Shown: in pieces, positions 34,357 through 44,443 of the stretch
Layout: each line of letters begins with the position of its first letter
How positions within the stretch are numbered: position 1 is the stretch's first letter
Source of the DNA: Pleurodeles waltl
Taxonomy: Eukaryota > Chordata > Amphibia > Caudata > Salamandridae
Assembly: GCF_031143425.1 (NCBI RefSeq)
Contig: NC_090444.1
Coordinates: forward strand, 1,347,142,323 to 1,347,206,322
Direction: 5' to 3'
DNA: 64,000 bases
The notes under the pieces: generated by a model
Database searches by the model: none
The model's input: only the letters and a program-made list of their open reading frames with translations
What the model was told of the DNA's origin: nothing
Program-made: the position numbers and the translations under genes

Positions 34357-36600
34357 CTAGTAGTACTTCACAACATTATCCAAGTCACAGGCCTGCCTAT
34401 CAATCATCTGATTGAGACCTTTAAAGGAGATAGCTATCTCATGGACAGCACTACCCATTACATGAATATTCTCTTGAACATTTGACTGTTGTTGACAAAA
34501 ATGATCCTTGCAAAATTTAAGATTAGACCATGCCAACCCTCCCCACATTTGTGGCCATCTGACATGGCCAGCAGATTGATCATCACAGAGAGAGGGATAC
34601 CATTTGGATGGTTGTTGGGGGGGGGGTAATGAATGGGTGTTATCTGTTCCTTGCCGTGGGTGTTTTGTACCGCGGATCAATGAAAGAAAACATAGAAACA
34701 CATTCATGGGAAGAATGTGTTGAAGATTATATAGAGGCACCTCTTACTTGACAGCTGTATGGAGGTGAGTCTTGTGTAGCCGAAACAGTCATCTTTGGCT
34801 GCTTGTCTTAAAGGCTGGGCTAGTCAATCATCATAATTGATTTTGGATAAAGACTGCTGCCTTGGCAGTGAAGTGGTCTTCTTGGAGATGGTGTATGCAG
34901 GGGCTGCAAGGTATTCCTCCTCTTCCAAGCCTTCCTTCTCCTCAACTAGCTTCTCCTCCATATTCTCTTCTTCTTGAGTAGTGTTGATCACGGAGATAGT
35001 TGCTAAGAGGAGGATTGGATCCTCTCCTTTGATTGTCCATCATCCTCAGGTGTTTGATGGTTCAGGATCACTGTCCCTTCTTCCTGCAAGAAGAAGATGT
35101 AAACAGTTGAAATACATCAAGTACACTTTTGTGGATAGAACTCGACACAAGACATATGAAATTAAGAACGTATTAATGCATCGAATTATCATATCTTGAA
35201 AATTTCAACTCACTAGCTTGAGTCACAGATGTTTCAACTTTGGATGACCTGCAAAGTCAGCTGCAGAACCAGTGTCCTCGTAGTTAGTGTTTCCAAGGTA
35301 TCTCCTGGTCCAGCAGCTTTAGAGAGAAAATTGCGGTCAATGATTACTGACAAACTACACAACTAACCTGTGTTACAAATTATGGCATGTTAGAGATAAA
35401 TACAAGAAAGAATAAAGATAAAATCATTTTTAAATGATTATATAAAATGGACAATATAAAAAATGAAAGGAGTAATGATGAGATGTAGAAGTAAAGATTA
35501 GAGGTTCCTAGTCCTACCTGAGTGACACATGGTAGAGGGCCTAATTACTGTTATCCGGAAGTTCTTACATGGTTTTGGTTTTGATATTCGCAAGGGGGGA
35601 CACCAGGGTCTGTTGTATGACTGACTTTGACAGTAGAGACACATATAGAGGAGTAAGTGGTTCTAAGTTATAGATAAAAATCTACATACAGTTACTCCGT
35701 CAAACCCAAAAGAGCAGACGTTTGAATTACCAGTCTCTGCCATCTTGTGTGTATTATGTTATGCAAATTTGCAGAGCGCACTCTGTAGTACCAGTCTGGG
35801 TTTTGGTGAAGTGTTGGGAGAAGAAATAAATGTGGCAGCTGGTGGATGGAACAACAATACAGTGCCTTAAAAGTGAAAAGAGAACATGTATGAGTAAATA
35901 ATGGTTTAACAATATAAACTTCATGGTCAAAGTTTAATACATTTATAAGTTATTAAAAACAAATTGTGAATTATAGTGTTAGGGTTTAACAAACCAAGTG
36001 AAACAAATGTGATAGTGACATTGCTAGCATAGGGAGATACCTCTGTTTGTAGAATTGAATTGAGAAACCTGCCCAATGCGTTGTTCTGCTGCACTTGCAA
36101 TTACTCCTTCACCAGCCAAAGCAACAAATTTACTCAAATGAGTGACTGTATGAAAATAGTATAAATAATAGAAATGTCATCAAAACATCCAGGTATTTTT
36201 AGAGCATGTGTTAAAGGGTGTTTTTGAGCGTTATATATGTGAAGTGTGTGAAACAGGTAAGGTATGGTTGAAGGACCGATGTGGGTGAGTGACAACCTTC
36301 CTTCAGAGAGGGTCTGAGACTGAGATGAGATCCAGGGGCCCCTCAAGAAGAGCTTTCGCCAACTTAATCCTAGAGAACCCCTCCTTCGCTGGCCTGCTCT
36401 CATCTCCCTACTTCTTTTTAATATCTCCCACAGTTTGTGTCTCCTCCCCCAATGAATTGACAGTGTCTGTCAAATCCACTGCAATTAGACTGCCTTTTCT
36501 ATTCCGCTGAGGGTGAACAAAGGCAGCTCAGTAGCTGCTTATAGTGTTTTACCACAAATTTAGCTACAAGAGCTGCCTCCTTTCAGTGAAGTTTCTCTTT
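34357..36600 (-). pseudogene. possible Myb/SANT-like Harbinger accessory gene remnant
   Basis: On the minus strand, 36590-36300 reads as a degraded helical domain ending in VDLTDTVNSLG...TVGDIKKK, then a frame change and an Arg-rich continuation (36403 downward). This resembles the trihelix Myb/SANT-like domain of the second protein of PIF/Harbinger elements. About 1.6 kb further, 34550-34357 encodes a Gln-rich piece with alternating hydrophobic residues, possibly the coiled C-terminus of the same protein. Several stops and frame changes intervene, and introns may account for the gap. It is a weak, pattern-based call; the two pieces may be unrelated. Confidence 0.35.
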
Positions 36601-37079
36601 CAATTCAAAATGGTGGCTGCGGGATCTGAAAGATGAAGAAGAAAAAAGCAGAGCCTATGGTGTGGACAGTATTTATGATGTTGGAAGGGAACATGTGTCA
36701 AGTGTGTGTGGTGTGCTTCAGGTTTAAGTAGTTCTCCTTTTCCCTTCTATAGAGAGGTCTCTATCCCTCATGCAGCAATCTCCTGTCCGGTTGCAGACAT
36801 CTCCACGCCAGTTGTTAAGGTCTCCACCAAATGTGCTGAGCATAACTACATACGAGTAGTAACTTTACATTTGTAAATTATATTTAGACAGAATTCACCC
36901 CCTAACGTGAGAGGGTGGAGACATAAAAGTCTACACTTAGCAGTAACTGTAGTCAGGAATGGTGAATAGTAAAAATGGTAAATGTAATTCTAGGTCTAAG
37001 AGTAAATTTGCATGCGTAAATCTACACATGTAAATTTACTTTTGTGGATAGGACCCAGTGTGTTTTGTTATGGGAAGTC
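36601..37079. other. no recognised feature
   Basis: AT-rich linker. A TTTACTTTTGTGGATAGGACCC motif end near 37037-37058 marks where LINE-like sequence begins. Confidence 0.4.
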
Positions 37080-37850
37080 AGTGTAAAGATACTAGCAAAC
37101 GACAAGTATGTGACTGCTGAGGGAGACCAAATATAACCGACCCCCTGCATTTTTGATCCTTTGCAGTCTAGCCAGTGAAGATGAGGGGAAGTTCTGATAT
37201 AGTGAGTGGCAGTAGTCCAAGCAAGATAGAATTACCTCCTGGACTACAGTTTACCATGAGTTAAGGGTAAAAAAGGGTTGACACCTATTATTAGCAACTT
37301 TGTTTCAGATTTCAAATGAATTTCCCTCCATCTAGACCATTTTTTCAGGCATACAATGGTGAAAGAACATCTTTGGCCTGCATGTGTCCTAATCTAACAT
37401 GATAATGATGTGCAGATTATCTGCATAAATAGTAATGTAGAATCCAAACGTTTTTATAAGTTTTTCAAAAGGAGCTACACAAAAGTGAGGAGCCCATAAG
37501 TACTCAGTAGTCCAGATCTTGAAACTTGGACCAGAAAGAAAGATGATGGATGGCCTGTTGATAACTGGAAAGATAGTGGACAATCCAGCACAAGACATTG
37601 CCACAAATACTTGCATCATTTAAATGTTGCTGGAGAATTGAATGGGACAACATATCAGAAGAAACGGAAAGGCCCAGTAAGATAAGTGCTCCAGAACCTC
37701 CCCCTTCTACCACTAGGCTCAACTTGGCCTGATTAGCTACAAGAGCAATTTTTTTGCAGTGAAGTTGGTGACAGCCAGATTGAACTGCATTTAGGGTGTG
37801 ATTACGTTTAGACAGTGTCAAAAGTTGAGTATTAATTACTTTATTCAAGA
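37080..37850 (-). pseudogene. L2-like LINE reverse transcriptase remnant
   Basis: The minus-strand frame 37848-37504 contains NHTLNAVQSG, then SGALILLGLSVSSDM (the usual region A, LLDLSAAFD, with its Asp lost) and WIVHYLSSYQQAI. After a frame change, 37619-37389 holds IYADNLHIIIMLD, where the catalytic YADD reads YADN. Further on, about 37270-37140 keeps an SCLDYCHSLYQNFPSSSLARLQRIKNA stretch in another frame; that is the thumb-side region typical of L2/CR1-group elements. Inactive and older than the copy at 59772. The long LTR at 37990 lies just upstream. Confidence 0.65.
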
Positions 37851-37989
37851 TTTTATCAGTAAGGGAGTAAGAGAAATGGATCTGAAATTAATTAGTCCTG
37901 TGCTAGAGTTGCTCTGTGGCTGCAGGGCATGGGGATGGCTGCCCGTGGAGGGCTGTTGCAGAGTATGGTTGTAGGCCATGTGCAACGTG

Positions 37990-40203
37990 GGGTTGACTTT
38001 ACGCATGTCAAAGTAGGAACCACAATCCTAGTCAGGGTAAGTCAGATACACATTTTAAATTAACCTGAGCTCACCCTCTGGTAGTTTGGCGCGTAGTAGG
38101 CAGGCTTAACTTAATGTGTAAAGTAACCCAATGAGAAAACCACAACAAGGACTCCACACAGGATTGAAAAAACAGAGAATATTTATCTGAGTTGAATAAG
38201 ACCAAAAACGTTAAAAATTCATTCAGTATAAGAGTTATTCCCTTTTCAAGATATCAATTGCAGTGCTTTCGCTGGGACTCATCCAAGAGTCTTTATAGTA
38301 ATTTGGGTAAGGCGTTAAATATTGCTATTGTGGAAATTGATGCACAGAAGTCAATTATAGCCCCACAGGGCCAGTATTGCAGATGTGGATAACGTGTAGG
38401 TATCCCCTCTGGCAAGGAGCACCACGTTACAACCTTAGGACTGCTCAGATCCAAGTTAAAATATGGAATTGCACCGCCGCAGCTGTGTGCCAGGACAGAT
38501 GAAGGACCTGGTTAGATCGGTGTTAGCGCTGAGAGTGGAATCAGGCTGCGGCGCAGCAGGTGAGGTGCAGGTGCCTACAGCACGTCGCAGTTGCCTGAGC
38601 AACCGGGTGGGGCAGCTTCAGCAGCTCCAGCAGCAGCGTCCATGGAGCTCAGCAAAGGCACACCCAGCATGTCAAAGTGCTTCCCAGTGAACGGGCGATC
38701 ACGTCGGGTGCAGGTTGCTGTGATGAGCCACACTCACCGGGAGAACCCTAACAACAGGAACGGTCCGCTTCTTCCGAAGCGAGGTTGAATGGATAAATAT
38801 GCACCAAACTCCGACTCCAGCCGAACAGTCAGGAATGCTCTCCTGAAGCAGAGAGCTGGTACTTGATGACTGGTGCAGCGAGTTTGGGTTTAGCCGCTCA
38901 CAAGGTCTTTGATGTCCATGAGACCTTGGGGAAGAACAGGGGGCAAGCCAGCAAGCCCTTGGAGTCACTCTGGGGAAGTCCTTAGTTTCTTTTGGCAGGG
39001 CAGAGATCAGCAGGACTTAGAGCAGCTCAGCAAACAGGGCAACAGATCCTGGGAACAGTCAGGCACAGCAAGGTTGCAATCCTTTGAGCACAACAGCCTT
39101 TACTCCAGCAGAGTTTCTTTCAGGTCAGAAGTGCACTGTTTTCAGGGGTTAGAACCCCAGTACTTTTACTAAAAAAGGGGGGATGACTTCAAAGGATCTC
39201 TCTGAAGTGCACAGGTCTCTCTTTTAACCCTGCCCTGGCTTCAGAGGAGGGTAATCGGTCCTTTGTGTGGGGACCGGCACTTCTCTTTAGAAGTGTAAGT
39301 GTGAGCTCCTCTCCACCCTTCCAGACTAGGAAGATTCATCAATATGCTGTTGAATGCAGATGCGTTGAGTGTCCTCTGCTGTGGGTGTCTGGAGAGAATG
39401 CACAACTGTAGCTGTCACCCATTCCAAATTAGACGTCTATTGGAGACAGGCTGTCAGGCACCCAGAGCAGTGAGAGCAGAGAAATTTCCAAAATAGTTTA
39501 AAATATTAAAATAGTAATAATATATCTGACTTTACCAGTGAAGAGGACTTATCATTACCATTCCAATGATGAAGCTACTCCTTCGGGACCAGAAATTGCA
39601 GCTTAAAAGTGTATTAAGGAATTCCCAATGCTGGCCTATGAGAGAAGCAGGCCTTACAGTCATGAAAAATGGCTTTGGGAGGTTTTTCATCACCAGACAT
39701 GTAGAACTTTAAAGTACATGCCATGCCTTTTGCTTACTCAGCACCCTGCCCTAGGGGCTTCTTAAGACCTACCTAAGGGATGACTTATATGTAAGAAAAG
39801 GGAGGTTTAGTGCTTAGCAAGAGGTGTTAAATGCAAAGTCGAAGTGGCAGTGCAACTGCACACACAGACTCTGCAGTGGCAGGGCTGAGATGTTTACAAG
39901 GCTACTTAAGTGGGTGGCACAATCAGTGCTGCAGGCCCACTAGTAGCATTTAATTTACAGGCCCAGGGTATATAGTATATGACATTACAAGGGATTTACA
40001 GGTACATTATATAAATATGCAAATATGGCAATTGTGGATTCAGCAGTGTTACCATGTTTAGGGGAGAAGCACATGCACTTTAACACTGATTAGCAGTGGT
40101 AAAGTGGTCAGAGTCCTAAGCCCAACAAAAAGATACAGCGAAAAACAGGAGGTGAAAGACAAAAAATATGGGGAATGCCATCCCAAGGATGCCAGGTTTA
40201 ACA
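37990..40203 (-). repeat. long LTR related to the 2.2-kb family, minus strand
   Basis: Read on the minus strand it starts TGTTAAACCTGGCATCC at 40203. It shares with 11054-13245 the CTAGTGGGCCTGCAGCACTG block (39935-39955), the AGGTAGG block and the same 3' order. It differs enough to be a subfamily. The 3' end near 37990-38010 is not sharply defined and I could not confirm a target duplication. No internal genes adjoin it. Confidence 0.65.
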
Positions 40204-40336
40204 GTAATAAAATATTATTCTACATTTAGAAAAGCCGAGCAATTCCGTGAAAAAATCAAAGATTAATGAAATGTTTAGTAAGGGGATAATTTCCACGACA
40301 ATGTAATGTTTTAAATGAGAAAAAAACACTGAAATT

Positions 40337-40559
40337 CACCAGTTATAGTTATCTCAAGTAACTATAACTCATGCCTTGAGGCAACTATAACTTGCTCCTT
40401 CGCCATGCACATATTACATCAAACATGACATCATTGATAATATCACTGCAACATTTGCAATTATATTATTGATGAGAAAACTGTGCATGGCGGGGGCACA
40501 GGTTATAGTCACTTTAGGGCACTAGTTTGTAGTTACTTGAGTTGGATAGATAACTGGTG
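40337..40559. mobile_element. 223-bp palindromic short repeat (TAACTATAAC-rich)
   Basis: Begins CACCAGTTAT and ends ATAACTGGTG, with further inverted words AGTTATAGTTA / TAACTATAACT just inside. A second copy, with DIRS in its middle, is at 42000-42087 plus 48081-48222. No coding capacity. Confidence 0.6.
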
Positions 40560-41999
40560 AACTTAAGGGGATTTTGAGTTTCAAACATTACATTGTCACT
40601 GAAATTTCCACCTAACCATAGAGTAACTTTAACCTCTGTTTGTTTTAGTGATTAGATATATGTTCATATATGTTTAAATAGTAGATATATGGTCAATGAA
40701 AAGAAACAAAGGTTAAAGCTCAGTTATAGCTAGGAAAATGTTATTTATTCTTTCTACATGAACCCAACTTAAACTATACAAACATTACAAACTCTAAAGT
40801 TATAGTTACAATTTACACACCACAACTTAAATTTATAATTTACACACCACCTTCCACTTAGTATGCTGCACACCTCCTTACTCAGACTTGTCGCCTTAGT
40901 CACTTGACTACATTAACTATAACTCATCACTCCACTATGCACTGTGTTCTCAGATATGATGTAATTTGAGATGTCTTAAGTGTTGCTATGAATGCTATGG
41001 TTTCCCATGCTAGTCATATAATATGTAAGGGTACAACCAGTGCATGGAGAAAGGGTGATTTATAATTGATGTAGTGTTACGGGTGCAAGGTACTGCACTT
41101 AACCTGTGCAAAAAAGCATGTTTTTTTATTTTTTGCCAAAAATCACAGTGGATCAGCGAATCTGGTAGTAAATAAAAAAAACAAGTGCTGTCTCCCTTGC
41201 TTGCTTACCACTTAGCTCCCAGGTGGGCCCAGTACCTGGGACAAATCTTAATACATGTTTTCACTATTTTCTCCTTGCTCCCCTCCTCCCATTTTTGGGT
41301 GTCTGTGCCCTGCTTTTCCATCACTCATCATCACTGCTTTCTCCTTGCTCTCACTCATGTTTTTTGTGTGCCTGGTGCTTGCTTTTCCCTAGCCATCACT
41401 GCTTTCTCCATCCTCTCATCCCCGTATTTTCATGCCTGCTCCTTGCCTTTTCCTCGGTCTCACTGCTCTCTCCTTGCTCTCAGCCCTTTTTGTGTGCTTG
41501 CTCCTTTCTTTCCCTCGTTCTTACTGATTTCTCCTTGCGCTCATCTCCGTTTTTTGCGTGCCTGCTGCTTGCTTTTCCCTCTTTCTCTTGGTTTTCTTCT
41601 TCCTTTTCCCCTATTTTTTGCAGGCCTGCTCCTTGCCTTTCTCTCGTTTGCACTGCTTTCTCTTTGCTCCCCCATTTTTGTGTGCCTGCTTCTTGACTTT
41701 CCCTTGTTCTCAATGCTTTCTCCTTGCTTTCAGCCCAGTTTTAGCATGCCTTCTCCTTGCCTTTTCCTAGTTCTCACTGTTATCTCCTTGCTTTCTCCCC
41801 GTGTTTTTTGTATGCCTTCTCCTTACTTTTCCCTCGAAGGCCATTGCGTTAAAAAAAAAAAATAGAAATTAACTGAAAAAACAAGGGTTACAGGGACGTT
41901 ATAGTGAGGAAATAAAATTTTAGAAACATTAGAATTTCATTTAAAAACCATAGATTACAGGGATGTTATAGTTAGGCTCAGAGTTTACACACACAAAAT
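40560..41999. other. unclassified repeat containing a minisatellite
   Basis: Recurring GTTATAGTTAGG / TTACAGGGA words near 41885-41980 are shared with 48295-48420, so one larger unclassified repeat probably surrounds the DIRS insertion. Only the C/T-rich minisatellite (next entry) is open over long frames. Confidence 0.45.
41265..41840. repeat. C/T-rich minisatellite, unit about 62 bp, about nine copies
   Basis: Each unit reads roughly ACTGCTTTCTCCTTGCTCTC, a T-rich spacer, then TGCCTGCTCCTTGCTTTTCC. Unit starts are visible near 41335, 41398, 41461, 41521, 41650, 41710 and 41775. The 226-codon hydrophobic frame across it is a product of the repeat, not a gene. Confidence 0.75.
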
Positions 42000-42087
42000 C
42001 ACTGAAAGTTATTTCCAGTAACTATAACTCGTGCTCTAAGGCAACTATAACTTATGCCTTCGCCATGCACTGCTTCATACCTCAAAT
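42000..42087. mobile_element. left half of palindromic short repeat split by DIRS
   Basis: Matches 40337-40425 (AGTAACTATAACTCGTGC, GGCAACTATAACTTATGCC, TTCGCCATGCAC). The sequence breaks at the DIRS left end and resumes at 48081. Confidence 0.6.
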
Positions 42088-42286
42088 TTCTGATGGATAC
42101 AACTACCTGTGGATTCCTCACCTCATGAATACTCCCATGGCGCCAGCATTCTACGGAAATCTTCTTACTAGTCTCTGCACGTCGACGAGGACGTCACTGT
42201 CTCGCACGCGACGCCGTCTGACGTCATACAGGCAATAAGAGGTCCTCGACGACGTGCGGACGTCAGTTCCCTTTTTTCCGTGCATT
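42088..42286 (+). repeat. DIRS left inverted terminal repeat
   Basis: From TTCTGATGG to about CGTGCAT. It is the near-perfect reverse complement of 47846-48080 over roughly 170 bp, including the CACGTCGACGAGGACGTCAC and CGCCGTCTGACGTCATACAG blocks. The outermost part differs: the left copy has TGATGGATACAACTACC where the right has TGGTGGATACATTAGCTACC. Confidence 0.88.
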
Positions 42287-42370
42287 CGAAACGGTTATCT
42301 TCGAGGGAGCAACTGTTACTCTTGCGGTTACAGTGTATATCTTGCTGCGTACTCTTTCTCTGTGGAAATA

Positions 42371-44443
42371 ATGTCGCAGAGAAAGTCTGGATTTAAGCCT
42401 TGTCGTGAGTGTGGAGGCAAGATGTCGGTGACGGATCCTCATTCCGATTGCCTTTGGTGTTTGAGCTCCGACCACGACGTCTCGACTTGTGATTCATGTC
42501 AGCACATGAATCCGAAGGCCCTTAAAGAACGTGAGGCGAAGCTGTTTATGGCCAAGTCAAAGGAGAAGCATCACAAGAAGTCTTCTCCAAAACATCGGCG
42601 TCATCGAGACTCCCGGCGCCGTAGAGAATCTCGGCGTCATTCAAGGGAGGCTCGTTCCAGGTCTCCGGATCGGCGCCGAAAGACATGGGAGGTCAGCCCC
42701 ACGGTGACGCCGCATCCTTCGACGCCGTTGCCCTCTCCGGCGTCACCAACTTCGCCTGGACAGGCGTCGGTGATTGAGGTATTGGAGCCTCAAGTGTTTT
42801 CTCCGGCGCAGACGCCGAGGCCGGAGTCGGGGTCGCCTCCGAGACAGGCACCCCAGTATCCGGCTTTTCCCACCCCTGGAGCCGATAGTTCCGCATTCTT
42901 GAATGCGATGTATGCCATCTTCCAACAGATGGCTCCAGGGGGTGCTCCGGCTGGGCCTTTGGCCTTTTCTTTGGGTGATCCTGCGCCTCTTCGGCCGGCA
43001 CCCTTTATGCCCTTTCTCCCGTTTGGGAACGTGGGCTCGGCGCCAGTGTCGGCGCCGGTGGCCGCTCCGGTGGCTTCGGAGGGATTGGCCCCAGGGATTT
43101 CCATCCCGTCGACGTCGAGATTTCGGCCTGTGACTCCGGTGGGTCCATCTGTTTCAGCTGCTCTTCAGTCGGCGCCGAAGTTACCCGTGGCGCCGGATGC
43201 GGCGTCGGTGGCTTCGGAAGATCGGCGCCGATCTCCGACTTCGGCGGAGGCATTGTCGACTCCGCGGATTGAGCAACGACTGCATTCAAGGAGGCGTGCT
43301 CTCCGGGTACTAGAAGAGCAGGAGTACCAACGAGCCCTAGAGGAAGGAGAGCTAGAGGACTCGGGTGAGGGGCTGCGTGGACTGGAGTCGGCCAGTGGGC
43401 TGGACACTTCCCCTGAGTGGGACCTTTCGTCCCCGGGGGAATATACTGAGGAAGCTGCTTCCTTTCATACAGTGGTACGGAAGGCAGCTAGTTTTTTGGA
43501 CCTGCCTTTGCCGGTGGTGGAGGCAAAACAAAACCTTTTGACGGAGGTGTTGCATCCGGCCTCAGCCGCGGCGGAGCCTCTGTTACCTTTTAATGACGCT
43601 CTGCTGGATCCGGTTTTAGAGGTGTGGAAGAGGCCGGCATCTTCCCCAGCAGTTCACAGAGCCGTGGCCAGGAGGTATCGGACGGCTCCAACTGATCCTG
43701 GTTTCCTATCTAGGCACCCTACGCCGGAGAGCTTGGTAGTGCAGGCCTCCTGTTCGTCCAAGTCAGCGCCTGGTTCTTTCCCGACGGTGCCTGGGGATAG
43801 AGACTCAAAAAAGCTAGAGGCGCAGTCGAAGAAGATTTTTTCGTCCTGCAGTCTGGCGTTAAAGGCCACTAATGCGACCTGTATCCTGGGGAGGTATATT
43901 CATGCTCTGATGGATGACATCTCCTCTTCGTTTACAGAGCTTCCCCAGGGTCTTTTGGATCTTGTCTCTGATGCCCAGGCTGCTGCGACCCAAATTATCC
44001 AGACGGGACTGGATACCACCGACTCGGTAGCCAGAGCAATGGGCACAACTGTGGTGGAAAGGAGACAGGCCTGGCTCCGTAACTCGGGCTTTTCGGCAGA
44101 TGTACAGTCCACATTGTTGGATCTCCCGTTTGATGGGGACAAACTGTTTGGGGCTAAGGCTGATTCGGCCTTGGAACGTTTTAAGGAGAGCAGGGCCACG
44201 GCTAAGTCGTTGGGACTCCAAGCTCCTTCTTCCACGGCCTCTTCCAGATTCTTCAGGAGGTTTCGTGGATTTGGGCGTGGCTCTTCCTCCTCTTCCTTTC
44301 GGGGAAGATATCAGCAACCTGCCTCTTCCCACCCCTATAGATCTTTTAGGGGGAGGGGTAGGGTCCGCACCAGGGGAGCCTCTCAGCAGCACTCTGCCTC
44401 TTCCTCATCCTCTGGCGGGGTGCAGCAGGGGAAGCAGCCTTAG
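42371..44443 (+). CDS. DIRS gag-like protein
   Basis: The frame is open from 42254. I prefer the Met at 42371 because the earlier ATG lies in the terminal repeat; this gives 690 residues. The N-terminus has a Cys/His cluster (CRECGGK ... HSDCLWC ... CDSC) typical of DIRS gag. It is followed by a long Lys, then Arg/Ser run (about residues 65-110) that is probably nucleic-acid binding. A Pro/Ala-rich middle and a conserved-looking C-terminal half follow, then a Gly/Arg/Ser-rich end. It should coat the RNA genome and assemble particles. The stop at 44441 is in the same frame as the recombinase ORF. Confidence 0.8.
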   Translation: MSQRKSGFKPCRECGGKMSVTDPHSDCLWCLSSDHDVSTCDSCQHMNPKALKEREAKLFMAKSKEKHHKKSSPKHRRHRDSRRRRESRRHSREARSRSPDRRRKTWEVSPTVTPHPSTPLPSPASPTSPGQASVIEVLEPQVFSPAQTPRPESGSPPRQAPQYPAFPTPGADSSAFLNAMYAIFQQMAPGGAPAGPLAFSLGDPAPLRPAPFMPFLPFGNVGSAPVSAPVAAPVASEGLAPGISIPSTSRFRPVTPVGPSVSAALQSAPKLPVAPDAASVASEDRRRSPTSAEALSTPRIEQRLHSRRRALRVLEEQEYQRALEEGELEDSGEGLRGLESASGLDTSPEWDLSSPGEYTEEAASFHTVVRKAASFLDLPLPVVEAKQNLLTEVLHPASAAAEPLLPFNDALLDPVLEVWKRPASSPAVHRAVARRYRTAPTDPGFLSRHPTPESLVVQASCSSKSAPGSFPTVPGDRDSKKLEAQSKKIFSSCSLALKATNATCILGRYIHALMDDISSSFTELPQGLLDLVSDAQAAATQIIQTGLDTTDSVARAMGTTVVERRQAWLRNSGFSADVQSTLLDLPFDGDKLFGAKADSALERFKESRATAKSLGLQAPSSTASSRFFRRFRGFGRGSSSSSFRGRYQQPASSHPYRSFRGRGRVRTRGASQQHSASSSSSGGVQQGKQP

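Noticed and set aside
41185..41865. 226-codon hydrophobic frame suggesting a membrane protein
   Set aside because: It follows the 62-bp C/T-rich minisatellite; Leu/Ser/Phe/Cys content comes from the repeat, and neighbouring frames are open too.
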